Shown piece by piece: positions 11,427 to 19,634 of a DNA stretch of 24,473 nt (position 1 is its first letter; each line of letters opens with the position of its first letter). The notes below the pieces were generated by a model. The model saw nothing but the letters and a program-made list of their open reading frames with translations. It had not been told where the DNA came from and did no database searches. The DNA comes from Smittium culicis. Lineage: Eukaryota > Kickxellomycota > Harpellomycetes > Harpellales > Legeriomycetaceae. Both the position numbers and the translations under genes were made by a program. Location: positions 1 through 24,473 of the forward strand of contig LSSN01004045.1 of the NCBI GenBank assembly GCA_001970855.1. Direction: 5' to 3'.

Positions 11427-11520
11427 AGGGGGGAAAGTAAGTGATTTGACGCCGAGAATAAGACGGTCAATACTTTTTTAGCGATTCTGTTTTAGGACAG
11501 ATTAACCTTTTTTTTTCTTG

Positions 11521-11550
11521 CTTCTACTTCACCCCTCCCCTCCCCTTACT
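11521..11550 (+). other. C/T-rich tract
   Basis: A block of almost pure pyrimidine with three CCCC runs. Such tracts occur in fungal promoters. Its complement has only three G4 runs, one short of a self-contained quadruplex motif. Confidence 0.4.
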
Positions 11551-11608
11551 TTATTTATTTTAAACTTCAAGCTCAAGATATGAACATTATTTAACCGCCA
11601 AGAAATAG

Positions 11609-11939
11609 CGTAAATTGTGGTTGCATAAGAATGAGTATTATTTTTACGTGGATGATAGGATGTATTTGTCAGGAAGAGTGGGATTTTTTAAAAGTTGTTT
11701 GTATAAATATTTGGGTGTCTAGAAATTACATACTATCAAACGAAATGGCTTTTATCACCGGAAATAGAGCCAAACTATAACATATTTGTGAATTATTAGA
11801 TTATACAGTTTTAGAAGACAAAGTTAAGGCGAGTATCAAATCAGACGGCTCAATACTGAAGGGTGGACTTTATTGGCTAATGCGCATTTGGAGCAAAGGG
11901 GTTGAGCTGAGTAGAGGGGTGGGAATGATGATTTTGTAA
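11609..11939 (+). pseudogene. Coding-like relic, possibly a DDE (IS1595/ISXO2/Merlin-like) transposase fragment
   Basis: One plus-strand frame is open for about 109 codons except for a single TAA at 11778-11780, ending at TAA 11937-11939, and is preceded by TAG at 11606-11608. Its translation has ordinary protein composition, unlike chance frames in AT-rich DNA. Two spots resemble the order seen in ISXO2/IS1595 transposases: YFYVDD (about 11636-11656) as the first Asp region, and NR-x(n)-ICELLDY...SIKSDG (about 11763-11849) as the second. After SDG a neighbouring frame gives EGWTLLANAHLEQRG, so a frameshift may lie there. No start codon, terminal repeats or third catalytic residue is seen. 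The family assignment is tentative; one stop in 109 codons could also arise by chance given six frames. Confidence 0.3.
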
Positions 11940-12086
11940 TAAGAATTGGCGTTTTTAGCTTTTTTGTTATTTTGTTAGCGAGTATATTTTAATAAATATC
12001 CGAAATATCTGCTATTTATGTTACGCTGAGTAATAATTAGCCAAGATAAATAGACACCAATTTCAGACTAGAAGTGTTTGCAGCAT

Positions 12087-12192
12087 ATATGAAATTGCTT
12101 TTAGTCGAAATTGCAGTTATTTACACTCGAATATGTAATTGCTTTTAGTCGAAATTGTAATTGTTTACACTCGAATATGTAATTGTTTACAG
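12087..12192 (+). repeat. 44-bp tandem repeat, about 2.4 copies
   Basis: Units at 12087-12130 and 12131-12174 are each 44 bp and nearly identical, followed by a partial third unit at 12175-12192. Shared words include ATTGCTTTTAGTCGAAATTG and TTTACACTCGAATATG. A small minisatellite in non-coding sequence; the core also contains a shorter TAATTGTTTAC-like sub-repeat. Confidence 0.85.
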
Positions 12193-12351
12193 CACTATTT
12201 CCATAATCGAAAAAAAATAACATGTCAGCGCATCCAGGCGAATAGGCTGCAAGTACACAATACGCTCTGATTCGATGATGGCCTTTTCGAGTTTCGTATT
12301 ATATAAACTATTGAGCTCATATGCCCTAAACGAGGCAGCTTGGATTAGCAA
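12187..12351 (-). other. Short open frame of unknown nature (54 codons)
   Basis: This minus-strand frame is open from a TTG codon (12351) to TAA (12189-12187), with an in-frame TAA just before it. The translation is protein-like in its central part (RAYELNSLYNTKLEKAIIES) and matches nothing I recognise. Its end runs to the edge of the 44-bp tandem repeat. It has no ATG start, and its length is within chance expectation, so it is at best a relic or an exon of an unseen gene. Confidence 0.15.
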
Positions 12352-12399
12352 TTAAATAAACGCTGATTTCCTAGAAAAGCAGCAGGAAAAGAAATAAAT

Positions 12400-13790
12400 G
12401 CTTGATATTTCCAATAACTTGAATGCTATCTATTAGAAAACTTATGGAACGTGCGGCCTCATAAAGCCAAAAAGAATAAGAAAAATAAATATGCACCTCT
12501 AAGCATCGAGATGGGTGTGTTTTTGACGGCCTTTATGCCAAATCTAGAATTTATTAGATCTGTTCAAATAAACGAGCTTTTTGCAAATGCGATAAAATTT
12601 ATAATGGCGTGAGCGCATTTGTCTGTAGCAGTGGTGTGACATCTTTTATTTTTAGAGTTTTTGTGCTCTAATCGATAATTTAACCTCATACATACGTGAT
12701 GTTTCATAACCTATTCAATGATTATTATACCCCTTAATTTTTTTACACAGTTCTAACCATCGTTTAAATAAAAATTTTCCGCTTTCTGACACAATAATAC
12801 TATCTCTGATTTAAGCTTATCTATAATATATTTAACGACGAGATTTTTGTTTTTTTAGAACAAAAAGATTATAAGAAATTTAACGACCTTTTTATTTAGA
12901 CTAGCTGACATCACCATCGTCTACTAATTAAAACTTTAATTCTACTACAGAATTACCATATTGTAATTCCAGTTTAAAAATGACTTGGAATAAAATACTG
13001 TATAAACGCAAACTATCTCATTCTAAAAAATTTTAAACTCAACGATTCATCCCTTTCGCGCCATAAAAACCTTAAAAAGAGCGAATATATTGATTCGTTT
13101 TTGATTTTTGATTATCTTTATTATTCGTTACTGCTGATCACTAAACCAATAATTATATACGCCTAAGAATTGAATTATTCTAAATGATTGCATTTGCTAT
13201 ATTAGGTAGGCCAAAATCGGTCTACCTCCCAGGAAAGAGTTAAGTGACTCATTTAGCCCCCATTCACCCAAACTACCCAATCCCTTCTCACCATTAAAAT
13301 TTTTACTTTCTGACACTCTTTTTTATCATTAGGTAATCTAAATAGTTACTACCACTTATACACTAAAAAGCTATACTATCCAACCGTTTAAAATCCTTTT
13401 TTTAAAAGCCCATTTCTCCAAATTTGCTGATCCATTCATAGTCTTATCTCATTAAAGATTTGTGTATAGATCAAAATGTCGATATAAATTAACACCCATT
13501 GATAGTAAACCGTGTTCTTTTACATGTTATCCCCAAAGATTTAGACCTATAGTGCAACAATCACAATTTGTCTAAACAGAGTACAAAGTATAGCTTTTTG
13601 TTCATTGCATTTTTTCTTATACTAAAAAAAGAAACAAGTTTGTTTCGATATCGTCCGGATTTTACGCTAATATGACTCATTGATTCTTCAAAACAGATAA
13701 GATGGTACCCACAAAATATATTCGGACACTAGTTTAGCTGCAGTCCCTATTTTATTTTATTGCAATTTCTAAAGTGCAAATTTCAATAAA
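12400..13790. other. Spacer without an identifiable gene
   Basis: Moderate-AT sequence between the ankyrin and GATA genes. Short protein-like snatches occur on the minus strand (for example near 13530-13580 and 13690-13750), but none forms a continuous frame. It contains a strong hairpin at 13204-13227 and a 7-bp perfect inverted repeat at 13631-13646. No tRNA or rRNA features were seen. Confidence 0.5.
13204..13227 (+). other. Hairpin, 9-bp stem
   Basis: AGGTAGGCC (13204-13212) pairs with GGTCTACCT (13219-13227), including one G-T wobble, across a 6-nt loop. Its stem is GC-rich relative to the surroundings. Function unknown. Confidence 0.5.
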
Positions 13791-13824
13791 TTGTGAAAAA
13801 TTCAATCTGTTACTATAATAGATT

Positions 13825-14172
13825 TTAATAATTATACATCGGGTGTCCGAGGATTATATCTGGGATTATGGAGTCTCGCGTGTTATATGTAATCTTCTCT
13901 TTGTCTATTATCCTCGCCTGGTCCAATAATGATCCAGTGGCACTCAATATTGGTCACATTTTTTTAATAGCTCAATCTCTGATTGCCTTGGCTTTTTCAT
14001 GTACAATCAAAAAAAAAATAATAGTAATAGTATAGTTCAGCTCTATAATAAATTTTTCTTGTGGTACATTCACATCTATCTACTCTGATAAAATCGGCGT
14101 GGATGCGTGTTTAAGTACGCAGACCACATCCATAACCCTGCCAAATACCCTTATGTCATTTGAATTGCCCAG
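13825..14172 (-). pseudogene. Coding-like relic of unknown family
   Basis: This minus-strand frame runs 115 codons with three internal stops: TAG at 14080-14082, TGA at 13972-13974 and TGA at 13954-13956. It ends at TAA 13825-13827. The translation reads like protein (NDIRVFGRVMDVVCVL near the beginning, IIPDIILGHPMYNY at the end). The DIILGHP ending recalls the ILG motif of LTR-retrotransposon proteases, but the DTG active site is not found, so I do not assign a family. A further protein-like piece (AAKLVSEYILWVPSYLF) follows in another frame near 13690-13750, which would imply a frameshift. Three stops in 115 codons is below, but not far below, random expectation. Confidence 0.28.
14099..14127 (+). 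other. Imperfect hairpin
   Basis: GTGG (14099-14102) and TGCGT (14104-14108) pair with ACGCA (14117-14121) and CCAC (14124-14127), giving a 9-bp stem with a small internal bulge and an 8-nt loop. It lies inside the coding-like relic, so it may be incidental. Confidence 0.35.
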
Positions 14173-14634
14173 TTAAGACTCATACTGATAATTTAACAAT
14201 TATTTTATATCGGAAATGTTATTTTTAAAAAGAATTATATTTAAATCTCGCGAAACTACAGATCAATAAAGATAACTGATCCGTTACACAATATATATTT
14301 TTATAGATAAAATAAATTATTAAATGAAAGATTTTATCATATGTAATTTCGTGGGGGAAAGATCGCGAGGCAGTTTAATAAGATCTAAAGCTAAAGCTTA
14401 AAAATATATCATATTTTATAAATACCTTATATCAGTGATTTAGATTTTACTTTACTTTTCTTTTTGTTTAATTGTAAATTTTTTTAAGAATTTTTTTATT
14501 AAAGTCAATTACACATGTAGTAATTGAAAATGCTATTAGTTAATATCAGCTATACTTTTTTAATTAAAAAAATCGATTTTATTAAAGCATATATTTTTGA
14601 TCAGACTAAATACAATAAAATCTCTGATAATCAT
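14173..14634. other. Spacer 3' of the ankyrin gene
   Basis: AT-rich sequence with no supported gene. On the minus strand it lies directly downstream of the ankyrin gene's stop codon and would contain any extended 3' UTR. Confidence 0.6.
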
Positions 14635-14640
14635 TTTATT
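14635..14640 (-). terminator. AATAAA overlapping the ankyrin gene stop codon
   Basis: The last base of the TGA stop (14640) is also the first base of AATAAA (14640-14635). If used, the mRNA would have a 3' UTR of only about 10-30 nt. AT-rich context makes chance occurrence likely. Confidence 0.3.
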
Positions 14641-17393
14641 CAATGAAAGGGATACTTGTATTTACTGTTAGCATCTATGCTACCTGACACTAAACCCGAA
14701 AATCTATTACGAGATTCATCGAATTTTTTAAAATTAGAAGCATTAACACGAAACCCAGAGTCCATAATTTTTTTTACTAAATCGTAGTTATTTCTTGCAC
14801 AGGCATATTCAAACGCTCTTCCTTCTGGGTCAGTAAAATCTGCACCGTTTCCCAAAAGCCAATTCACCAGCTCCATTGAGCCGCTTTTACACGACTTTGC
14901 AACAGGTAAATTGTTTTTATGACTAATGTCAGCTCCATAATTTATCAGATACTTTGCTATTTCCAAATTTCCATTGCTGCACGCTTTTACCAAAAATTTA
15001 TTTATTTTATCTATTGGAAAGTGCCTAGTATGCAGCGCCAGCTTCAATACTTTTAAAAAATTGTTCTTGCATGCATTCAGAACAAGGTCGTAATCATCTA
15101 AAGACGAAAATCTGATTTTTTTCATGATCTTTTCAACTAAACACCTTGAATTGTCTTTCACCGCGCTTTTCAGTAGCAGCTTCATTTTTGCACTTTCTAC
15201 ATTTTTATACTCAAAACAGAATTCAACGATATTATGAAAGCCCTCGTTATATAACGATAACAAATCGCTGTCGCTTATATTTTTTTTAAAGTAGCTTATA
15301 TTTATAATTCGATTATAGAAGGTTTCATCAATTCGGCGTTTAGTAATGTCATTTTTAGTTTTAACATGCTTATATATTAGTGGAGTCAGATCCTCAAGGC
15401 AAGAGATTATATCTTTAGTACCCCATTTCTGTTTAGAGTTTTTAAAAATTGACTCTACAAATTCAATTTTGCGTATATGTCCGTAATCCGAGAATAATTC
15501 ATTACCATTACAGAAAATATCAGCCCCTTTGGAAATCAAGTATTCGAATATATCTACATTCTGTTTTTTAAACGCATAAAATAAAGCGCGATTATTAGTT
15601 GTTTGAACTTCAACGCCATTTTCAACCATGAATTTTACCATCTCAAAATCGTCATTTACAATCCCATTTAATATTATACCATCGTCTAAACTACCAAGTA
15701 AATTTTTATCCCGTAAAATTAAACTAAGCACCCTATAGTCTTTATCGCCAATTGCCCGTTTAAACGCATCGACTGTAGAGTATTCGAAAAGCTCCATATT
15801 ATCATACAAAAACGAATTTAAACCTATTGAATTACTATTTAATCTTTCTTTAACATTAGAAATTGTATGACTTGATAAAATTGACTTATTATCTATCAAA
15901 AACTGCGCAACTTTAAAATTACCATAATACAAAGCATTTTCAAGAGGAACTGGGCTTTTTTTATGGTACTCAATTCCATTTTCTATAAGCTCATTTATGA
16001 CTTTCACATCACTTGTTCTATAATAATTTTGAACTATTTGATCAGAGCGGAAATCATGTTCACTTCTATAATCAAGTATTATCTTTATCTCTGAAAAATT
16101 TTTATTCTTGAGGCAGATTTTAAGTGATTTTTCAATATCATATCCAAATTTAAAATGATTTTGAACCAAGACTTTGAATAGTTTAATATTTTTCTGGGCC
16201 ATGATTATGAACTCACCTTTGCTTTTTTTAGATATGCTAAAGCTGCATTGATTAACCAAATATAATATTATCTCCGGGTTAAGTGTATTTATAGCCTCTT
16301 CAACATACTCTTCATCACTTTTATCTATACTGCGCGCATTTTTGCTATAAATTGATTTCATAAAGTCAAGTCTTTGGATTCTAATTGACTCTAAAAACAG
16401 AGATGGAAAGTCGATGATATATTCCCTATATATCAATAGTTCCAATATAGTATTAAATAGACCCAAGTTTCCCTCTTTGACTGAAATTTCCAATGATCGG
16501 CACGTTTTTGAAAAAGCTACAATTCTTCGACTCCTATCAACCCAAAAAAACACGTTTTTAATGGTTTCTTCTAGATTTTTATACTCTTGGCTATTTCCGC
16601 TGCCTTTGAACTTGTAATTTTTTACACTCTCCTTAGCTTTTTGAGTAAATAGCTTTTGGTAATTAGACAAGGCTCTATTATTGTGCCCCTTACTTATATC
16701 ACAATCCTTGTCAAATACCTCCTTATATCCGTCGCATAATATTTCATAGTGAATATCGATCAAATTATAAGGTCCACAGTTATATGAATCATAGAAAGGC
16801 GCTTCTAAACTGTAAGATTTTAGATTGAATCGATCATGTAAAAATAGTTTCCCACCTTTTTTGAAATTACTAGGAATTTCTTTTAAATTCTCGGAAATTT
16901 CAAATTCTATTTTATTTGCAGATAACAAAGTATTCAAAACTTCTATATGACCATACTCTATCATTTTTTCAAAGCTTGATAAACTGTAGCTGTTGATATC
17001 TATGACAGGAAATAGCCCAACTTCAACCTGACCTTTACTATCAATAGGTCTACATTCCGTCATTATAAGGAGTTTCTTCAATACATTAATCCAGCCATAC
17101 ATCATTATTTTATCAACAACTTTAAACCCCTCTTCGGTTGGGTAAATTTTCCTGTTCATAAAAAATAGCACTAGTTGCTCGCTTTTGGCCAAATTCGTAT
17201 ACCTATTTAAACATTGAAAGACTGATATTTTTTTCTGCTTGCTTCTTCGCGTTATAAATTCAGCTCTTGTTAGAAGATCTTTCGAGATACCGCCGAATCT
17301 TTTACAAACTTTATAAAAAATAGAGCTCTGCGATTGAATAAATATTTTTATGAGTATTTCATCGCACAAATCTGTTATTCTTGATCTAGTCAT
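14640..17393 (-). CDS. F-box-like ankyrin-repeat protein, single exon
   Basis: An intact 917-aa frame from ATG to TGA, GC-richer than its flanks. The N-terminus (residues about 6-35, ITDLCDEILIKIF...VCKRF) has the pattern of a fungal F-box: hydrophobic-Leu-x-x-Glu-Ile-Leu-x-x-Ile-Phe, then a Cys-Lys-Arg stretch. The rest is divergent helical repeats. Recognisable ankyrin units lie at about 570-630 (FEMVKFMVENGVEV; VDIFEYLISKGADI) and 798-887 (GNLEIAKYLINYGADI; GSMELVNWLLGNGADF; NYDLVKKIMDSGFRV). F-box/ankyrin proteins generally recruit substrates to SCF ubiquitin ligases, with the repeats as the binding surface; substrate unknown. No signal peptide or membrane segment is evident. The start is the first Met after an in-frame stop-rich upstream. 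Many early-diverging fungi carry expanded families of such genes. Family assignment is good; the F-box is weaker than the ankyrin call. Confidence 0.85.
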   Translation of the reverse strand: MTRSRITDLCDEILIKIFIQSQSSIFYKVCKRFGGISKDLLTRAEFITRRSKQKKISVFQCLNRYTNLAKSEQLVLFFMNRKIYPTEEGFKVVDKIMMYGWINVLKKLLIMTECRPIDSKGQVEVGLFPVIDINSYSLSSFEKMIEYGHIEVLNTLLSANKIEFEISENLKEIPSNFKKGGKLFLHDRFNLKSYSLEAPFYDSYNCGPYNLIDIHYEILCDGYKEVFDKDCDISKGHNNRALSNYQKLFTQKAKESVKNYKFKGSGNSQEYKNLEETIKNVFFWVDRSRRIVAFSKTCRSLEISVKEGNLGLFNTILELLIYREYIIDFPSLFLESIRIQRLDFMKSIYSKNARSIDKSDEEYVEEAINTLNPEIILYLVNQCSFSISKKSKGEFIIMAQKNIKLFKVLVQNHFKFGYDIEKSLKICLKNKNFSEIKIILDYRSEHDFRSDQIVQNYYRTSDVKVINELIENGIEYHKKSPVPLENALYYGNFKVAQFLIDNKSILSSHTISNVKERLNSNSIGLNSFLYDNMELFEYSTVDAFKRAIGDKDYRVLSLILRDKNLLGSLDDGIILNGIVNDDFEMVKFMVENGVEVQTTNNRALFYAFKKQNVDIFEYLISKGADIFCNGNELFSDYGHIRKIEFVESIFKNSKQKWGTKDIISCLEDLTPLIYKHVKTKNDITKRRIDETFYNRIINISYFKKNISDSDLLSLYNEGFHNIVEFCFEYKNVESAKMKLLLKSAVKDNSRCLVEKIMKKIRFSSLDDYDLVLNACKNNFLKVLKLALHTRHFPIDKINKFLVKACSNGNLEIAKYLINYGADISHKNNLPVAKSCKSGSMELVNWLLGNGADFTDPEGRAFEYACARNNYDLVKKIMDSGFRVNASNFKKFDESRNRFSGLVSGSIDANSKYKYPFH

Positions 17394-17409
17394 ATTTTAG
17401 ATAGAGGTA

Positions 17410-17416
17410 TTTTATA
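17410..17416 (-). promoter_or_regulatory. TATAAAA 17 nt upstream of the ankyrin ATG
   Basis: TATAAAA on the minus strand lies 17 nt before the start codon. A TATA box normally lies about 30 nt or more from the transcription start, so if functional it would place the start at or inside the coding region. More likely a chance AT-rich word or an alternative, more upstream promoter is used. Confidence 0.2.
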
Positions 17417-18317
17417 GTCTACGAAATAAATTACTATATTTTATTTTTAATTCGCTTGATGTTTACAATAGAAGTGTATATTATTAGAGATTATACATAA
17501 AAATATATTTTAATGAGAGAAAAAATATGATATATATATTTTAAAATATAAATTTTTTCTCATTTTTTTAACTAGCTATAATTTTAATAAAACTTCTACT
17601 AGTGAAATAATTGAATGTATCAAAAAATTTAAATCATAATGATAATGAAACCATATTATTTACACCAATAAAAAAATAGTCTTGCATATTCAAGTTTAAA
17701 CTTGATTTAAGAAGCATCCTTGATCAACGAGCCAAAATATAACAGGCATATATCCTTTAAGGCATAGCTGTGATCCAAATATGTTCTTGTATAATGCTTT
17801 TGTTATTTATTACTATAGTACTTGCATTTATAAAAAAATATTTATTGTAGTGATTATTTATTGTTTACTCCTTTTGTGGTTGATAGACTTTTTTAAATCT
17901 TGTAGATTTTTAAACATTTATGAATAAAAATAATCAAATTCCGAGACTCATGCATCAATAGGTTCATACTTGGATACTAACTAATGATTAATATTCTAAT
18001 AAATAACAAACGAATCATCAATACCACATTTTTTTAAAATATATTTAGGGAAAGTTCTGGATTACGGAAAAAAAATTTTGTAAAAAATTCCTATCGTGTA
18101 GTGATAATAATTGTTTAGGCTAAAAATAAAAAAGTTCAATTTTTTATCAGCTTACATATTAAACCTTATGTCAGTAGCTTACCTGAATTACAAAACTTAA
18201 ATAGATACGGTAGATCAATTTTAATGTCGAAAACTCGCAAAAAAAAAATAATAATAACAACTTCACCCTTTTCGGGGCCAACGCTCTTAAATTTATTTAA
18301 AAATTATTTTTGTAAAA
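17417..18317. other. AT-rich spacer upstream of the ankyrin gene
   Basis: No gene supported. It contains an imperfect inverted repeat at 17512-17564 and a somewhat GC-richer patch around 17695-17790 with no open frame of note. Any promoter of the ankyrin gene must lie here. Confidence 0.6.
17512..17564 (+). repeat. Imperfect inverted repeat
   Basis: AATGAGAGAAAAAAT on the left pairs with AATTTTTTCTCATT on the right, with one extra base, around an AT-rich loop that is itself largely self-complementary. It could be a tiny foldback element, but no target duplication is clear. Confidence 0.45.
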
Positions 18318-18545
18318 TCCAAATGAGTGATTCTGAAAGAGATCACTTTATTGCAGCTCAATGTTATTGTCCTGAATTTCAAAAATTTAAACATTATTGG
18401 AGGAATAGAAAAGGATTTTCGACATTTCTATTTTCTTTTAATTATGGATTTTTCATTTGTTAACAGAACGATATTATTTTTCTCATTTGCCATTGATTTT
18501 TTATCCTGTTTTATACACCTTAACACTATACACAATAAAATGACT
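18318..18545 (+). repeat. Unknown coding-derived dispersed repeat, copy A
   Basis: Best preserved of three related copies. The plus-strand frame includes MSDSERDHFIAAQ (from 18323), CYCPEFQKFKHYWRNRKG and STFLF, ending at TAA near 18461-18463. Copy B (19309-19437) and copy C (21870-22085, opposite strand) match along this stretch. Conserved points across copies are the DSE start, a CY-x-P-x-F patch, YW-x-(N/G)-x-KG, and further on a shared ATTTTTCTCATT block. A versus C is about 69 percent identical over 55 ungapped bases around the YW motif. The upstream frame extends back to an ATG at 18224 but that part is not shared. I do not recognise the family. Confidence 0.6.
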
Positions 18546-19308
18546 CTTTCATAAAGAATCTCCCAAATTATAAAAAAAAAATTATTGAATACAATATCAA
18601 ATAATATATTATCGTATTATATTAACTTTTCAGTTTGGCATTTGTTTGGATGATTTTTGTTGTTCAAAAAAATTCTAACCGCGCATAAAAGGGCTAATGG
18701 AAGATCTAGGAATTTTTTTTTCCCGTGAAAATTATTTAATAAGCAGAAAACTTGAATAAATAAATATGTAAACAAGTAAATATAATTTATATTAGCTTAC
18801 TGATTCTAAAAGGATTCAGTAAACATTGCTCAGCAATAATAGTATTGGTTAAACAAAATACAAACATATATCTTATAAATAATCAAAAGCTTAAAAAGTA
18901 AAGGGAAAAGAGTATAAATTCTATTAAAAATAGCGATATCATACTTTAATCTTATGTAGTGTGATAGCAAACGGTATTTTTGGGCTTTAAAGTTGATTTT
19001 GTTATACAAATATACCCTACATGCATTAGTTTCCTAAATGGAACGGGTGCATTAACTAAACTTCTATTATTTTCATAACACATCTTGACTTTTAAATATG
19101 AAAATAATATTGCAAGTAACTTTCAACCTGAATTAATTTAACATTTTACTTATTTATAAAAAACTATCAAAATTAAGGCATAATTTTTAAATTAATACCC
19201 AAATAATAAGTTACTAATATCAAATTGAAATGGTTAAAATAGTTAAAATACAAAGGCTAAACTAAAAATATAATTTCATGCATTTAAAAAAGCCCGAATA
19301 AAGATATA
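18546..19308. other. AT-rich spacer between repeat copies A and B
   Basis: No gene supported. Two adjacent hairpins at 18797-18837 are the only structure noticed. Confidence 0.6.
18797..18837 (+). other. Two adjacent hairpins
   Basis: TTACTGATTC (18797-18806) pairs with GATTCAGTAA (18813-18822) with one mismatch over a 6-nt loop. It is followed by ATTGCT-C-AGCAAT (18825-18837), a perfect 6-bp inverted repeat with a one-base centre. Could be part of a structured RNA or chance foldbacks. Confidence 0.35.
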
Positions 19309-19437
19309 TGGGAGATTCTGAATGAAGTAGGTACATTGTTTTAGCTTAATGTTATTGGCCTGGATTTTCATTTATTGTAAATATTATTGGAGAGGTTTAA
19401 AAGGTATTTTGATTTTTGCATTTATTTATTTCACTTT
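19309..19437 (+). repeat. Unknown coding-derived dispersed repeat, copy B (interrupted)
   Basis: Matches copy A from GATTCTGAA (19314) through the YW motif. The corresponding frame reads GDSE-stop-SRYIVLA-stop-CYWPGF and, after a one-base shift, YYWRGLKGILIFAF, so this copy has stops and a frameshift. It ends where the TTAA of the piggyBac-type MITE begins. Similarity resumes only weakly after the MITE (19635 onward), consistent with the MITE having inserted into the repeat. Confidence 0.55.
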
Positions 19438-19634
19438 TTAACCCTTTCCCGGGCGGCAGTCTGTCTTTGGCCTCGAAATTTAGCCAATTGAGTTTTATTA
19501 TAACACTCTAATTTCGAGTTCTTAATAATTATTGGTATTTTAAAAAAATATCAACAAATAAAAAATATAATTATAAAACATAAACGATTCAATAAATTGA
19601 TTTTTTTAAAGAGTGTTGGACGGAAAAGGGTTAA
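19438..19634. mobile_element. piggyBac-type MITE with TTAA target duplication
   Basis: TTAA at 19438-19441 and 19631-19634 flank a 189-bp body (19442-19630). Its ends are inverted: CCCTTTCCCG on the left and CGGAAAAGGG on the right, nine of ten complementary, with weaker complementarity continuing inward. TTAA duplication plus termini starting CCC is the hallmark of piggyBac elements. An internal inverted repeat (CTCGAAATTTAG 19472-19483; CTAATTTCGAG 19508-19518) could fold. There is no open frame, so it is non-autonomous and needs a transposase from elsewhere. Its left half is markedly GC-richer than the surroundings. It sits within copy B of the dispersed repeat. Confidence 0.8.

Noticed and set aside
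11521..11550. G-quadruplex on the minus strand
   Set aside because: Only three adjacent G4 runs are present; a self-contained intramolecular quadruplex needs four.
12400..12610. 64-codon stop-free stretch on the plus strand (ends near 12610)
   Set aside because: Stop density over the longer frame matches chance, there is no suitable start or motif, and length is within expectation for six frames.
16414..16617. 67-codon plus-strand frame inside the ankyrin gene
   Set aside because: Antisense shadow of a long intact coding sequence with no motif of its own.
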